Below, piece after piece: positions 53,805-64,000 of a DNA stretch of 64,000 bases. Location of the stretch: contig NZ_JACFYZ010000003.1 in the NCBI RefSeq assembly GCF_015712065.1, positions 124,001 to 188,000 of the forward strand. Direction: 5' to 3'. Both the position numbers and the translations under genes were made by a program. The stretch is from Ectopseudomonas chengduensis. GTDB lineage: Bacteria; Pseudomonadota; Gammaproteobacteria; Pseudomonadales; Pseudomonadaceae. The notes beneath the pieces were generated by a model. That model did not search any database and was not told where the DNA came from. It saw nothing but the letters and a program-made list of their open reading frames with translations. The stretch's first letter is position 1. Each line of letters opens with the position of its first letter.

Positions 53805-54416
53805 TTAGCGGGACGGCAGTTCGATCGGCGACTGCTGCGGCGCGACCTGGCTCTCACGAGCCCGGCGCTGCGCTTCCAGTGCTTCGGCTTCGGCTTTGGC
53901 GCGGGCTTCGGCGGTCTGCTGCAGTTGGTCCAGTCGCTCGGGCGTGATCTGCTGCAGGCTGAACATCAGTTGCTGGATCATTTCACGGCGCAGCTCGCTG
54001 CGCAGCTGAGCCGCTTCCTGGTCGGAGCCGGCCAGGTTGTTGTCATCCTGCTGGTAGTAATTCTGCACTTCCACCTTGTTGCCGGTAAGCAGCAGGTTCT
54101 GTGTGCCGCGAATCTCGTATTCCAGGCCCATGGTCAGCTCGTACTCGGCGGTACGTGCGCCACTGCTGTAGCTGGCGCCGCGACGATTCTCGGTCTCGCG
54201 GGCGATCACCAGCTTGTAGGGGGCGCCGGAGTAGACGCGAACGTCGTTGTTCTCCAGCACTTCACGTACTTGCTGCACGGTGTCGCCGTAGGCATCGCGC
54301 GCGCTGACGTCGAGTTCCTTGAGGGCGAACTGCACATCGCCGGTGCCACGCAGCTGGAAGCCGCATGCGCTGAGCAGGCCAGCCAGGCCGATGACCAGCA
54401 GATTCCGTTTCATCAT
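53805..54416 (-). CDS. lptE: LPS-assembly lipoprotein LptE
   Basis: LptE plugs the LptD barrel that inserts lipopolysaccharide into the outer membrane. The 203-residue lipoprotein has lipobox LSAC (Cys18), the GFQLRGTGDVQFALKELDV start of the domain and a Gln/Ala-rich C-terminal tail. The start at 54416 was chosen because AAGGGG stands 8 nt upstream; an ATG at 54422 would sit too close to it. It is coupled between leuS and holA. Confidence 0.92.
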   Translation of the reverse strand: MMKRNLLVIGLAGLLSACGFQLRGTGDVQFALKELDVSARDAYGDTVQQVREVLENNDVRVYSGAPYKLVIARETENRRGASYSSGARTAEYELTMGLEYEIRGTQNLLLTGNKVEVQNYYQQDDNNLAGSDQEAAQLRSELRREMIQQLMFSLQQITPERLDQLQQTAEARAKAEAEALEAQRRARESQVAPQQSPIELPSR

Positions 54417-54439
54417 TCTCATATCCCCTTGGCGGATCA

Positions 54440-54463
54440 CGGCGCCACACATGTGTGGCGCCG
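54440..54463. other. Perfect 24-bp palindrome between leuS and lptE
   Basis: The sequence at 54440-54463 reads the same on both strands (centre CACATGTG) and fills most of the 54-nt leuS-lptE gap, just upstream of the lptE ribosome-binding site. No T-run follows, so it is not an ordinary terminator. Confidence 0.85.
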
Positions 54464-54470
54464 AGCTTAA

Positions 54471-57224
<2,754 letters not shown>

Positions 57225-57261
57225 TCAAGGCCCGCGGTTGTCGGGGCTCGCGAGGTGTTAG

Positions 57262-57690
57262 ATGGCGGATGTACGGCAGGCGGAACGGGGTGGTGGCCTT
57301 TACGAGCGACTGTTGCAAAGGCTTGCCCTGGCGCTGGAGGAAGCAGATATCGCCAGCCGCCTGCATGCCGAGCCGCTGCGCGAGCTGGAGCTCGATGGGT
57401 TGAGCCCGGCGGAGCTGGACCTGATTCGTGCCTATCTCAACCGTGACCTGCACTGGCTGCGCGGCTGGCATGCGGCGGCCGAGGAGCTGGCGCTGATTCA
57501 ACGCCAGCCAATTCGCATGGGCAAGGGCGTCTCCGCCCGTCCGGTGGCCAAGGCCAAGCCCCTGCTCAAGCGGCGCCAGGCCTTGTGTTGTGCTCTCTGC
57601 GGTACGCCGGTGACCTGGCAGCGAGGCCAGAATGCCCAGGCCTGTCAGGCCTGCGGTTCGAAGCTGTTTCGCAGTGGCAATTCCCGCTAG
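57262..57690 (+). CDS. Zinc-ribbon protein, DUF1451-like
   Basis: A 142-residue cytoplasmic protein with an N-terminal helical region and a C-terminal zinc ribbon with two CxxC pairs (CALCG and CQACG) about 23 residues apart. This matches DUF1451-type proteins found next to leuS in pseudomonads. The function is unknown; the ribbon suggests nucleic-acid or protein binding. It is divergent from leuS. Confidence 0.82.
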   Translation: MADVRQAERGGGLYERLLQRLALALEEADIASRLHAEPLRELELDGLSPAELDLIRAYLNRDLHWLRGWHAAAEELALIQRQPIRMGKGVSARPVAKAKPLLKRRQALCCALCGTPVTWQRGQNAQACQACGSKLFRSGNSR

Positions 57691-57794
57691 CTGCTTCGGC
57701 TCGGGCTTCCTGTTTCGCCTTTCCTCCTGCATCCATACAGTCGTCGCCTACGGTTTCAACAGCCTGCTAGGCTAGGGCGCCCAGGAGGTGCCTG

Positions 57795-58565
57795 ATGCCG
57801 ATTCGCTACATCCTCAAACAACTGTTGATGCCGCCAGGCGTCCTGCTGCTGCTGATGCTATTGGGCTGGTGGTTGCGCCGTCGATTTCCCCGGGCGGCGA
57901 TGGTCTGTTTTGCGACGGGTTTTGGCGGGCTCTGGCTGATGAGTCTGCCGGCGGTGATGCAGTGGGGCGCGGGGTTGCTCGAGCGCGAGCCGGTGCTGGA
58001 GGAGGCGCAGTGGACGACGCTGGCGCAGCGTGCCGACGCCATCGTGATTCTCGGTGCCGGGCGTGAGCAGAACGATCCGGGCTGGGGGCGCACCGATCAG
58101 CCCGGCCTGATGGCGTTGGAGCGCCTGCGCTATGCAGCTCGCCTGGCGCGCGCGTCCGCTCTGCCACTGGCTGCCAGCGGTGGCCTGCATTACGGCCAAC
58201 CGCCCAGTGAAGCGGCGCTGATGGCCGATGCCATGCGCCGCGATTACGGGCTGGATATCCGCTGGCTGGAGGAGGAGAGCCGCACTACCTGGGAAAATGC
58301 GACGCTCAGCGCTGAACTATTGCAGCCTCAGGGTGTGCGTCGCGTGGTGCTGGTTACGCAGGCCTGGCACATGCCGCGTGCCCGCCGGAGTTTCGAGCAG
58401 GCCGGCTTCGAGGTGATCACGGCGCCGATGGGCTATCTCAGTGCCGGCTATGAGCGCCCGCTGGGTGGCTGGCTGCCGGAGTCACGGGTTATCTGGCAGA
58501 GCAGTCAGTTGCTCAACGAAGCCATCGGCTTGTTGGCCTATCCCATCGTCTACGGCAAGCAGTAG
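57795..58565 (+). CDS. YdcF/ElyC-family membrane protein (DUF218)
   Basis: A 256-residue protein with two N-terminal transmembrane helices (about 12-28 and 34-52) and a periplasmic or cytosolic DUF218 domain with AIVILGAGRE, the EESRTTWENA motif and LVTQAWHMPRA. In E. coli the family member ElyC affects peptidoglycan precursor use; the role here is inferred only from family. GGAGG stands 8 nt before the ATG. It converges on lnt. Confidence 0.88.
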   Translation: MPIRYILKQLLMPPGVLLLLMLLGWWLRRRFPRAAMVCFATGFGGLWLMSLPAVMQWGAGLLEREPVLEEAQWTTLAQRADAIVILGAGREQNDPGWGRTDQPGLMALERLRYAARLARASALPLAASGGLHYGQPPSEAALMADAMRRDYGLDIRWLEEESRTTWENATLSAELLQPQGVRRVVLVTQAWHMPRARRSFEQAGFEVITAPMGYLSAGYERPLGGWLPESRVIWQSSQLLNEAIGLLAYPIVYGKQ

Positions 58566-58575
58566 GGCGTACTCA

Positions 58576-58601
58576 CCGCAGGCAGTACGCCTGCGGATTT
58601 T
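58576..58601 (+). terminator. Rho-independent terminator after the YdcF-like gene
   Basis: CCGCAGGC pairs with GCCTGCGG (8 bp) around a 5-base loop, followed by ATTTTG. It lies 10 nt after the stop codon. Confidence 0.75.
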
Positions 58602-58647
58602 GCGTTCCGAGGGCTGGCGGGCTGCTCGCTTCGCTCGCGAGACCGCC

Positions 58648-60171
58648 CTACAGGGTCTTGGCCATGCGGCTGGCCAGCAGTGCCCAACCCAGCAACAGGG
58701 CGCAGAGAATCGCCAGCGGCCAGATGCGCCATTGCAGATAAGGTGTGAGTCCCTGCATGGGCAGCACTTCGCCATAGAGCACGCCTTGTTCGAACTGCGG
58801 CAAGCCGAACTGGATACGGCCCTGCGGGTCGATCACCACGGTCATGCCGTTGTTGGTGGCGCGGATCATCCAGCGTCCGGCCTCGAGCGCGCGCATCTGC
58901 GCCATTTGCAGGTGCTGCAGCGGGCCGATGGAGGTGCCGAACCAGGCATCGTTGCTCACCGTCAGGAGGATTTCGCTGTCCGCTGCCAGTGCTGCGGCGA
59001 ACTCCGGGTAGACCACTTCATAGCAGATGAATGGTGCGATGCGATGCCCCTTGGCTAGCAGCGGTGGCTGGTCGGCCGGGCCGCGGGCGAAGTCGGACAT
59101 GGGCAGGTCGAAGAAAGCAATCAAGCCGCGCAGCACTTCCTGCAGGGGCACGTATTCGCCGAATGGCACCAGCTTCTGCTTGAGGTAGGTGCCCTGGCCT
59201 TCGCCGAAACTGGTGATGGCGTTGTAGTAACGAATCTCCCCGCGCTCGTTGGACTGCCGCACCGGCACGCCGGTGATCAGCGCACTGTTGCGGTCACGGG
59301 CGAAGCGATCCATCACGCCGATATAGCCCTGGGCCATGTCCTTGAGCACCGGGATCGCCGTTTCCGGCCAGACCAGAATATCGACCCGCTCGGCACTGAA
59401 ACTGAGGTCACGGTACAGCGCCAGCTGCGCGTTGAGCTGGGCCGGGTCCCATTTCAGGTTCTGCTCGACGTTGCCTTGCACGGCGGCGACCGTAAGGCTG
59501 CTGCCTGCGGCTCGGGTCCAGTCGTGATCCTTCAGCGCCAGGCCGGCGAGCCAGGGGCTCAGCAGCAGGAGCAGGGCGCAGATGTAGCGCGGTTTGTGCG
59601 GACGCAGGCGCTCCAGGTTGATGATCAGCGCGGCCGACAGGGCGATGACGAAGGATGACAGCCAGACGCCGCCGACGGGCACCAGACCGGCCAGCGGTCC
59701 GTCGAGCTGGCTGTAGCCGGCATACAGCCAGGGGAAACCGGTGAGGAACCAGCCGCGCAACACTTCCTGGGCGACCCATAGCGCGGCGAACGCCAGGGCG
59801 TCGGCCAGTGGCGCTTCGTTGCGGCGTATCCAGCGCGCCCAGAGAGCGGCCGTCAGGGCGAAGAACAGGCCCAGGCCGGCGACGAAGCCGAGGGTGAGAA
59901 TGCCGGCCAGTGCTGGTGAGGCAGCACCATAGTCATGGATACTGACATATACCCAACTGGTGCCCGCGGCGAACAGACCGAAGCCGTAGCTCCAACCGCG
60001 CAGCGCTGCCTGGCCGGGGCGTAGGTGGCGCAGACCGAAATAGAACAGGGCAATGGACAGCACGGCCAATGGCCAGAGGTCGAAAGGGGCGAGCGCCAGG
60101 GTGGTCAGGGCGCCTGCACCGCAGGCGAGCAGGTGACCGGGCCAGCCCGGACGAGTGATCCATTGCAGCAT
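58648..60171 (-). CDS. lnt: Apolipoprotein N-acyltransferase
   Basis: Lnt adds the third acyl chain to lipoproteins, enabling their sorting to the outer membrane. The 507-residue protein has about six transmembrane helices in the N-terminal part and a nitrilase-type domain with the catalytic triad Glu270 (WPETAIPV), Lys333 (KQKLVPFGEY) and Cys383 (FICYEVVYPE). The start at 60171 matches the family; the frame to 60258 overlaps a repeat element. It follows corC, as in other gammaproteobacteria. Confidence 0.95.
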   Translation of the reverse strand: MLQWITRPGWPGHLLACGAGALTTLALAPFDLWPLAVLSIALFYFGLRHLRPGQAALRGWSYGFGLFAAGTSWVYVSIHDYGAASPALAGILTLGFVAGLGLFFALTAALWARWIRRNEAPLADALAFAALWVAQEVLRGWFLTGFPWLYAGYSQLDGPLAGLVPVGGVWLSSFVIALSAALIINLERLRPHKPRYICALLLLLSPWLAGLALKDHDWTRAAGSSLTVAAVQGNVEQNLKWDPAQLNAQLALYRDLSFSAERVDILVWPETAIPVLKDMAQGYIGVMDRFARDRNSALITGVPVRQSNERGEIRYYNAITSFGEGQGTYLKQKLVPFGEYVPLQEVLRGLIAFFDLPMSDFARGPADQPPLLAKGHRIAPFICYEVVYPEFAAALAADSEILLTVSNDAWFGTSIGPLQHLQMAQMRALEAGRWMIRATNNGMTVVIDPQGRIQFGLPQFEQGVLYGEVLPMQGLTPYLQWRIWPLAILCALLLGWALLASRMAKTL

Positions 60172-60245
60172 GAGCGGGTCCTTGGGAATCGGGGTGGCGC
60201 AAGGGTAGGGGCAGGCAGTGGCAGGCGGCAAGTGCCAGGGCTGTT

Positions 60246-60342
60246 CTGAAAAAGCCATTTATCGCCACTCCCGCGGATGCGGGAGCCCAGGTGATTCGCA
60301 GGTTCTGGATGCGCGCCTGCGCGGGTATGACGGCTTTTTCAG
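60246..60342. repeat. 97-bp REPIN-like element with 11-bp terminal inverted repeats
   Basis: CTGAAAAAGCC (60246-60256) and its exact complement (60332-60342) bound an element that contains a perfect internal hairpin (CTCCCGC/GCGGGAG, 60268-60274 and 60279-60285). It lies in the 220-nt gap between corC and lnt and is non-coding. Next to it, 60343-60385 holds further REP-like inverted sequence (GGATGCATCC and CATCCCCGGATAG). Confidence 0.7.
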
Positions 60343-60391
60343 TGCCGGATGCATCCGGGGAGGCTCGGTTGCCATCCCCGGATAGCAGCCG

Positions 60392-61231
60392 TCAGCGGCT
60401 GACTGGCGTCAGGCGCAGCAGGTGGATGCGACGGCTGTCGGCGTTGAGCACGCGGAAGCGAAACTCGCCGATCTCGGTGACTTCGTTGCGCTTGGGCAAG
60501 TGGCCGAACGCGCTCATCACCAGACCGCCGACGGTGTCGTACTCGTCGTCGGAGAACTCGCTGTCGAAGGTTTCGTTGAAGCTGTCGATGGGCGTCAGCG
60601 CCTTGATCAGGTAGTCGCCGGAGGGCAGCGGCTTGATGTAGCCGTCTTCCTCGACATCGTGCTCGTCCTCGATGTCACCGACGATCTGCTCGAGCACGTC
60701 CTCGATGGTCACCAGGCCGGCGACGCCGCCGTATTCATCGATGACCACGGCCATGTGGTTGTGGTTGGCGCGGAACTCACGCAGCAGCACGTTCAGGCGC
60801 TTGGACTCGGGCACGAAGGTGGCCGGGCGCAGCAGGTCCTTGATGTTGAAGTTGGGTTGTTCACCCTGCAGGATCAGCGGCAGCAGATCCTTGGCCAGGA
60901 GGATGCCGATCACGTCGTCGAGGCTCTCGCCGACTACCGGATAGCGCGAGTGCGCGGCGTCGATGATAGCGGGCAGGAATTCGCGGGGCGTCTGGCTGGC
61001 CTTGATGCTGATCACTTGCGAGCGCGGCACCATGATGTCGCGTACCTGCAGGTCGGCGACCTGAATGGCGCCTTCGACGATGGCCAGTGCTTCGCTGTCG
61101 AGCAGCTTGTTCTGGTGGGCTTCGCGCAGGACTTCCAGCAGTTCCTGGCGGTTTCTCGGCTCATGAGCAAAAGCCTGGGTCAGCTTGTTGAACCAGGACT
61201 TCTGCTCGTTGCTCGATCGGTCTTCGCTCAT
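60392..61231 (-). CDS. corC: HlyC/CorC-family transporter-associated protein (YbeX)
   Basis: A 279-residue cytoplasmic protein with two CBS domains (about 65-190, containing VPRSQVISIKASQTPREFLPAI and YGGVAGLVTIEDVLEQIVGDIEDEHD) and a C-terminal CorC_HlyC domain. It is associated with magnesium/cobalt efflux and ribosome assembly in other bacteria; it lacks the transmembrane DUF21 domain. Gene order miaB-phoH-ybeY-corC-lnt is conserved. Confidence 0.94.
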   Translation of the reverse strand: MSEDRSSNEQKSWFNKLTQAFAHEPRNRQELLEVLREAHQNKLLDSEALAIVEGAIQVADLQVRDIMVPRSQVISIKASQTPREFLPAIIDAAHSRYPVVGESLDDVIGILLAKDLLPLILQGEQPNFNIKDLLRPATFVPESKRLNVLLREFRANHNHMAVVIDEYGGVAGLVTIEDVLEQIVGDIEDEHDVEEDGYIKPLPSGDYLIKALTPIDSFNETFDSEFSDDEYDTVGGLVMSAFGHLPKRNEVTEIGEFRFRVLNADSRRIHLLRLTPVSR

Positions 61232-61310
61232 GGCGTTTTACTCGGGGTCCCTGTCAGGAAAAGTTATTGGCTATCTATGTGTCAGCTGTTGAGGTCGCAA
61301 TCAGGCTTTT

Positions 61311-61402
61311 GTAGGAGCCGCGTCCTCGCGGCGAATGGATCGGGCGCACCGATGTCGTGCTGCCGCCACGATCCTTTCGCGCCGGGGCGGCGCTCCTGCA
61401 TA
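61311..61402. repeat. REP element pair between ybeY and corC
   Basis: GTAGGAGCCGCGTCCTCGCG at 61311 and its inverted counterpart (CGCGCCGGGGCGGCGCTCCTGC near 61378-61399) form a divergent REP pair around a short spacer. It fills most of the 187-nt gap between ybeY and corC. Confidence 0.78.
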
Positions 61403-61418
61403 GCGTTTCATGATCACG

Positions 61419-61874
61419 TCATTCGTCTTCCGCATAAGGGTCAGGATGACCCAGTTCGGCGAGCAATTGTCGTTCCAGTTCTTCCATCTCGAGGGCTTCG
61501 TCTTCCTCGATGTGGTCATAGCCCAGCAGGTGCAGGCAACCGTGGATCACCAGGTGGGCCCAGTGCGCTTGCGATGTCTTGCCTTGCTCGGCAGCTTCGC
61601 GCTCGACCACCGGGACGCAGATCACCAGGTCGCCCAGCAGCGGAATGTCGAGGATTCCGTCAGGAATCTCGGCAGGGAATGACAGGACGTTGGTAGCGTA
61701 GTCCTTGTGCCGCCAGGTGTGGTTCAGCTCGCGGCCTTCGGCTTCATCGACCAGGCGGATGGTCAGCTCGGAGTCGGCCGTGCGCTGGCGCAGCGCCAGT
61801 TCGCACCAGCGGCGCAGCTGCGCTTCGTCCGGGTGCTGGCCGTCAGTGGCCAGTTGCAGGTCGAGTTCAAGCAT
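61419..61874 (-). CDS. ybeY: Endoribonuclease YbeY
   Basis: YbeY is needed for 16S rRNA 3'-end maturation and ribosome quality control. The 151-residue metalloprotein has the zinc motif [11 protein letters not shown] (His111, His115, His121), the hallmark of the family. It overlaps phoH by 8 nt, as is typical. The start at 61874 ([12 protein letters not shown]) was chosen over an upstream in-frame ATG inside phoH. Confidence 0.95.
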   Translation of the reverse strand: MLELDLQLATDGQHPDEAQLRRWCELALRQRTADSELTIRLVDEAEGRELNHTWRHKDYATNVLSFPAEIPDGILDIPLLGDLVICVPVVEREAAEQGKTSQAHWAHLVIHGCLHLLGYDHIEEDEALEMEELERQLLAELGHPDPYAEDE

Positions 61875-62904
61875 CGTGGCTGTCGACCTTGCCGTGCAGG
61901 CGCGCGTCGTGGCGCTCGTAGGCTTCGACAATGCGCTGCACCAACGGGTGACGCACCACGTCCTTGGGCTTGAAGTGGGTGAAGCTGATGCCGGGCACGT
62001 CGCGTAGCACGTCGATCACGTGGGTCAGGCCGCTCTTGGTGCCGCGCGGCAGGTCGACCTGGGTGATGTCGCCAGTGATCACGGCGGTGGAGCCGAAACC
62101 GATACGGGTGAGGAACATCTTCATCTGCTCGACGGTGGTGTTCTGACTCTCGTCGAGAATGATGAAACTGTTGTTAAGGGTGCGGCCGCGCATGTAGGCC
62201 AGCGGTGCGATCTCGATCACCTGCTTCTCGATCAGCTTGGCCACGTATTCGAAACCGAGCATCTCGTAGAGCGCGTCGTACAGCGGGCGCAGGTAGGGGT
62301 CGATCTTCTGCGCCAGGTCACCGGGCAGGAAGCCGAGCTTCTCGCCGGCCTCGACCGCCGGACGCACCAGCAGGATGCGTCGTACCTGCTCGCGCTCCAG
62401 GGCGTCCACCGCGCAGGCCACGGCCAGGTAGGTCTTGCCGGTGCCGGCTGGGCCGATGCCGAAGTTGATGTCGTTGTCGAGGATCGCCTTGACGTAGCGC
62501 TGCTGATTGACGCCGCGTGGCTTGATAACGCTCTTCTTGGTGCGCAGGGTGACCTGCGGCAGGTTGCTGGGGTTGACCAGTTCCTCGACGCCGGACTCCT
62601 GCAGGTACAGGTGCACCAGGTCGGGCGACAGCTCGGTAGCTTTGGTTTCGCGGTACAGCTTGCGCAGCAGGGTTTCGGCGGCCTGGGTCTTTTCGGCGGC
62701 GCCGAGCATCTCGAACTGGTTGCCACGGTTGCGGATTTCCAGGCCGAGGCGCTCTTCGATCAGGCGCAGATGCTCGTCGAACTGGCCGCAGAGATTGGCG
62801 AAACGGCGGGCCTCGAAAGGTTCGAGGGTAAAACGATGAGGTTCTAGAGAGGTGTTCAAGGTGATGGTGTGATCGTCACTTGTCTGGGTATTGAAAGGCA
62901 GCAT
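61867..62904 (-). CDS. phoH: PhoH-like ATPase (YbeZ)
   Basis: A 345-residue protein of the YbeZ type, working with YbeY in rRNA processing. Walker A is GPAGTGKT at 151-158, Walker B is [13 protein letters not shown], and the N terminus has the domain found in YbeZ. The start is uncertain: ATG at 62904, or a TTG at 62859 that would align with the shorter N terminus ([23 protein letters not shown]) seen in other Pseudomonas. It overlaps ybeY. Confidence 0.93.
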   Translation of the reverse strand: MLPFNTQTSDDHTITLNTSLEPHRFTLEPFEARRFANLCGQFDEHLRLIEERLGLEIRNRGNQFEMLGAAEKTQAAETLLRKLYRETKATELSPDLVHLYLQESGVEELVNPSNLPQVTLRTKKSVIKPRGVNQQRYVKAILDNDINFGIGPAGTGKTYLAVACAVDALEREQVRRILLVRPAVEAGEKLGFLPGDLAQKIDPYLRPLYDALYEMLGFEYVAKLIEKQVIEIAPLAYMRGRTLNNSFIILDESQNTTVEQMKMFLTRIGFGSTAVITGDITQVDLPRGTKSGLTHVIDVLRDVPGISFTHFKPKDVVRHPLVQRIVEAYERHDARLHGKVDSHDA

Positions 62905-62946
62905 AACGCCGGGCGCCCGCAACGCAAAGTGGGGGCGCCCGCTACG

Positions 62947-64000
62947 TTAGTGGAGGGTGTCGGCATCCAGCAGGGTGCCGCGCAGCGAATGGGGCAGGGC
63001 GTCGTCGATATGCACGTCGACGAACTGGCCGATCAGGCGCGGATTGTCGCAGCGGAAATTGACGATGCGGTTCTGCTCGGTGCGGCCCTGGAGCATGCCC
63101 GGGTCCTTCTTCGAGTAATCGCTGACCAGGATGCGTTGCACCGTGCCGACCATGCGCCGGCTGTTCTCGAAGCCGTTCTGGTTGATGCGGTGCTGCAGCA
63201 GGGCCAGGCGCTGTTTCTTCACCTCGTCCGGGGTGTCGTCGACCAGGTCGGCGGCCGGGGTGCCGGGGCGCGAGCTGTAGATGAAGGAGAAGGAGAAGTC
63301 GAAGCCGACGTCCTCGATCAGCTTCATGGTCTGCTCGAAATCCTTCTCGGTCTCGCCGGGGAAGCCGACGATGAAGTCCGAGCTGATCAGAATGTCCGGC
63401 ACCGCTGCACGCAGTTTGCGGATGCGCGACTTGTATTCCAGCGCGGTGTGGTTGCGCTTCATCGCCGCGAGGATGCGGTCGGAGCCGGACTGCACCGGCA
63501 GGTGCAGGTATTTCACCAACTGCGGGATCTCGGCGTGGGCCTGGATGATCGCGTCGGAGAACTCCAGCGGGTGGCTGGTGGTGTAGCGGATGCGCTCGAC
63601 GCCATCGAGCGCGGCCACGGCATGTAGCAGCTCGGCGAAATCGGCGATATGGCCGTCCGGCGCTTCGCCACGGTAGCCATTGACGTTTTGCCCGAGCAGG
63701 GTGATTTCTTTCACGCCTTTCTCGGTGAGGGAGGTGATTTCCATCAGCACGTCGACCAGCGGACGGCTGACTTCCTCGCCGCGGGTGTAGGGCACCACGC
63801 AGAAGGTGCAGTACTTGCTGCAGCCTTCCATCACAGAAACGAAGGCGCTGGGGCCGTCGACGCGCGGCTCGGGCAGGCGGTCGAATTTTTCGATCTCGGG
63901 GAAGCTGATGTCGACTTGCGCGGTCTTGGTCAGGCGCGCGGCGTCGATCATCTCCGGCAGACGGTGCAGGGTCTGCGGGCCGAAGACCACGTCGACATAG
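62947..64000 (-). CDS. miaB: tRNA-2-methylthio-N6-dimethylallyladenosine synthase, N terminus outside window
   Basis: The visible ~350 residues are the radical SAM and TRAM parts of MiaB, which thiomethylates i6A37 of tRNAs. The radical SAM cluster is in [47 protein letters not shown] and the C-terminal TRAM domain follow. The first ~90 residues with the N-terminal cluster lie past the window edge. It is the first gene of the miaB-phoH-ybeY-corC-lnt run, with a GC-rich inverted sequence after its stop (62911-62940). Confidence 0.95.
   Translation of the reverse strand, partial: YVDVVFGPQTLHRLPEMIDAARLTKTAQVDISFPEIEKFDRLPEPRVDGPSAFVSVMEGCSKYCTFCVVPYTRGEEVSRPLVDVLMEITSLTEKGVKEITLLGQNVNGYRGEAPDGHIADFAELLHAVAALDGVERIRYTTSHPLEFSDAIIQAHAEIPQLVKYLHLPVQSGSDRILAAMKRNHTALEYKSRIRKLRAAVPDILISSDFIVGFPGETEKDFEQTMKLIEDVGFDFSFSFIYSSRPGTPAADLVDDTPDEVKKQRLALLQHRINQNGFENSRRMVGTVQRILVSDYSKKDPGMLQGRTEQNRIVNFRCDNPRLIGQFVDVHIDDALPHSLRGTLLDADTLH

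Overview
The window is a GC-rich (mid-60 % by eye), gene-dense chromosomal segment of a Pseudomonas. This rests on a complete seven-gene Wsp surface-sensing operon, REP-type repeats typical of the genus, and a gene order from miaB to ppa that matches, from memory, the block around PA3980-PA4031 of P. aeruginosa PAO1. The REP variants suggest the P. mendocina/oleovorans/alcaliphila group rather than P. aeruginosa itself, but that is inference. I saw no rRNA, tRNA, CRISPR array, insertion sequence or prophage.

Region by region. (1) 1-1.9 kb: the end of a TetR regulator, then convergent quinate/shikimate-type genes (an AroE-like dehydrogenase and AroQ). (2) 2.1-10.5 kb, minus strand: wspA-B-C-D-E-F-R, a chemosensory pathway ending in the diguanylate cyclase WspR. 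(3) 10.6-17.6 kb: ppa, an MtfA-like zinc peptidase, a degenerate phosphatase/kinase fusion, a GNAT, mpl, ubiX, two small exported proteins and a YbaK-type protein. (4) 17.8-27.8 kb: a minus-strand cluster for acid activation and oxidation (acyl-CoA ligase, NCS2-like permease, acyl-CoA dehydrogenase, thiolase, metallo-beta-lactamase-fold hydrolase), divergent from a PAS histidine kinase and a FixJ-like regulator. (5) 27.8-38.5 kb: a periplasmic-sensing GGDEF-EAL protein, a methyltransferase, an atypical SDR, a MORN-repeat/C13-peptidase lipoprotein, a MaoC hydratase, a CidA/CidB pair, a LON-N protein, a DedA-PAP2 fusion and a DNA glycosylase. (6) 38.7-51.6 kb: proA-nadD-rsfS-rlmH-mrdA-rodA-mltB-rlpA-dacC-ybeD-lipB, lipA, and a second MltB-family transglycosylase; this is the lateral-wall synthesis and remodelling block plus lipoylation. 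(7) 51.6-52.7 kb: arfA, then an AT-richer patch with an orphan membrane-anchored protein. (8) 52.7-64 kb: holA, lptE, leuS, a zinc-ribbon gene, a YdcF-like gene, and lnt-corC-ybeY-phoH-miaB, the last cut by the window edge.

Three themes link the genes. Cyclic-di-GMP signalling appears as WspR with its receptor array and as a separate SBP-PAS-GGDEF-EAL protein. Envelope growth covers peptidoglycan synthesis, cleavage and recycling, lipoprotein acylation and LPS assembly. The third is the two-component/acyl-CoA module, whose substrate is not evident. The items I would look at first are the nonstop-type hairpin inside arfA, the pseudo-phosphatase/pseudokinase membrane protein, the MORN-caspase-like lipoprotein, the acyl-CoA module, an A8 slippery run between the two domains of RlpA, and a 97-bp element with 11-bp terminal inverted repeats between lnt and corC.
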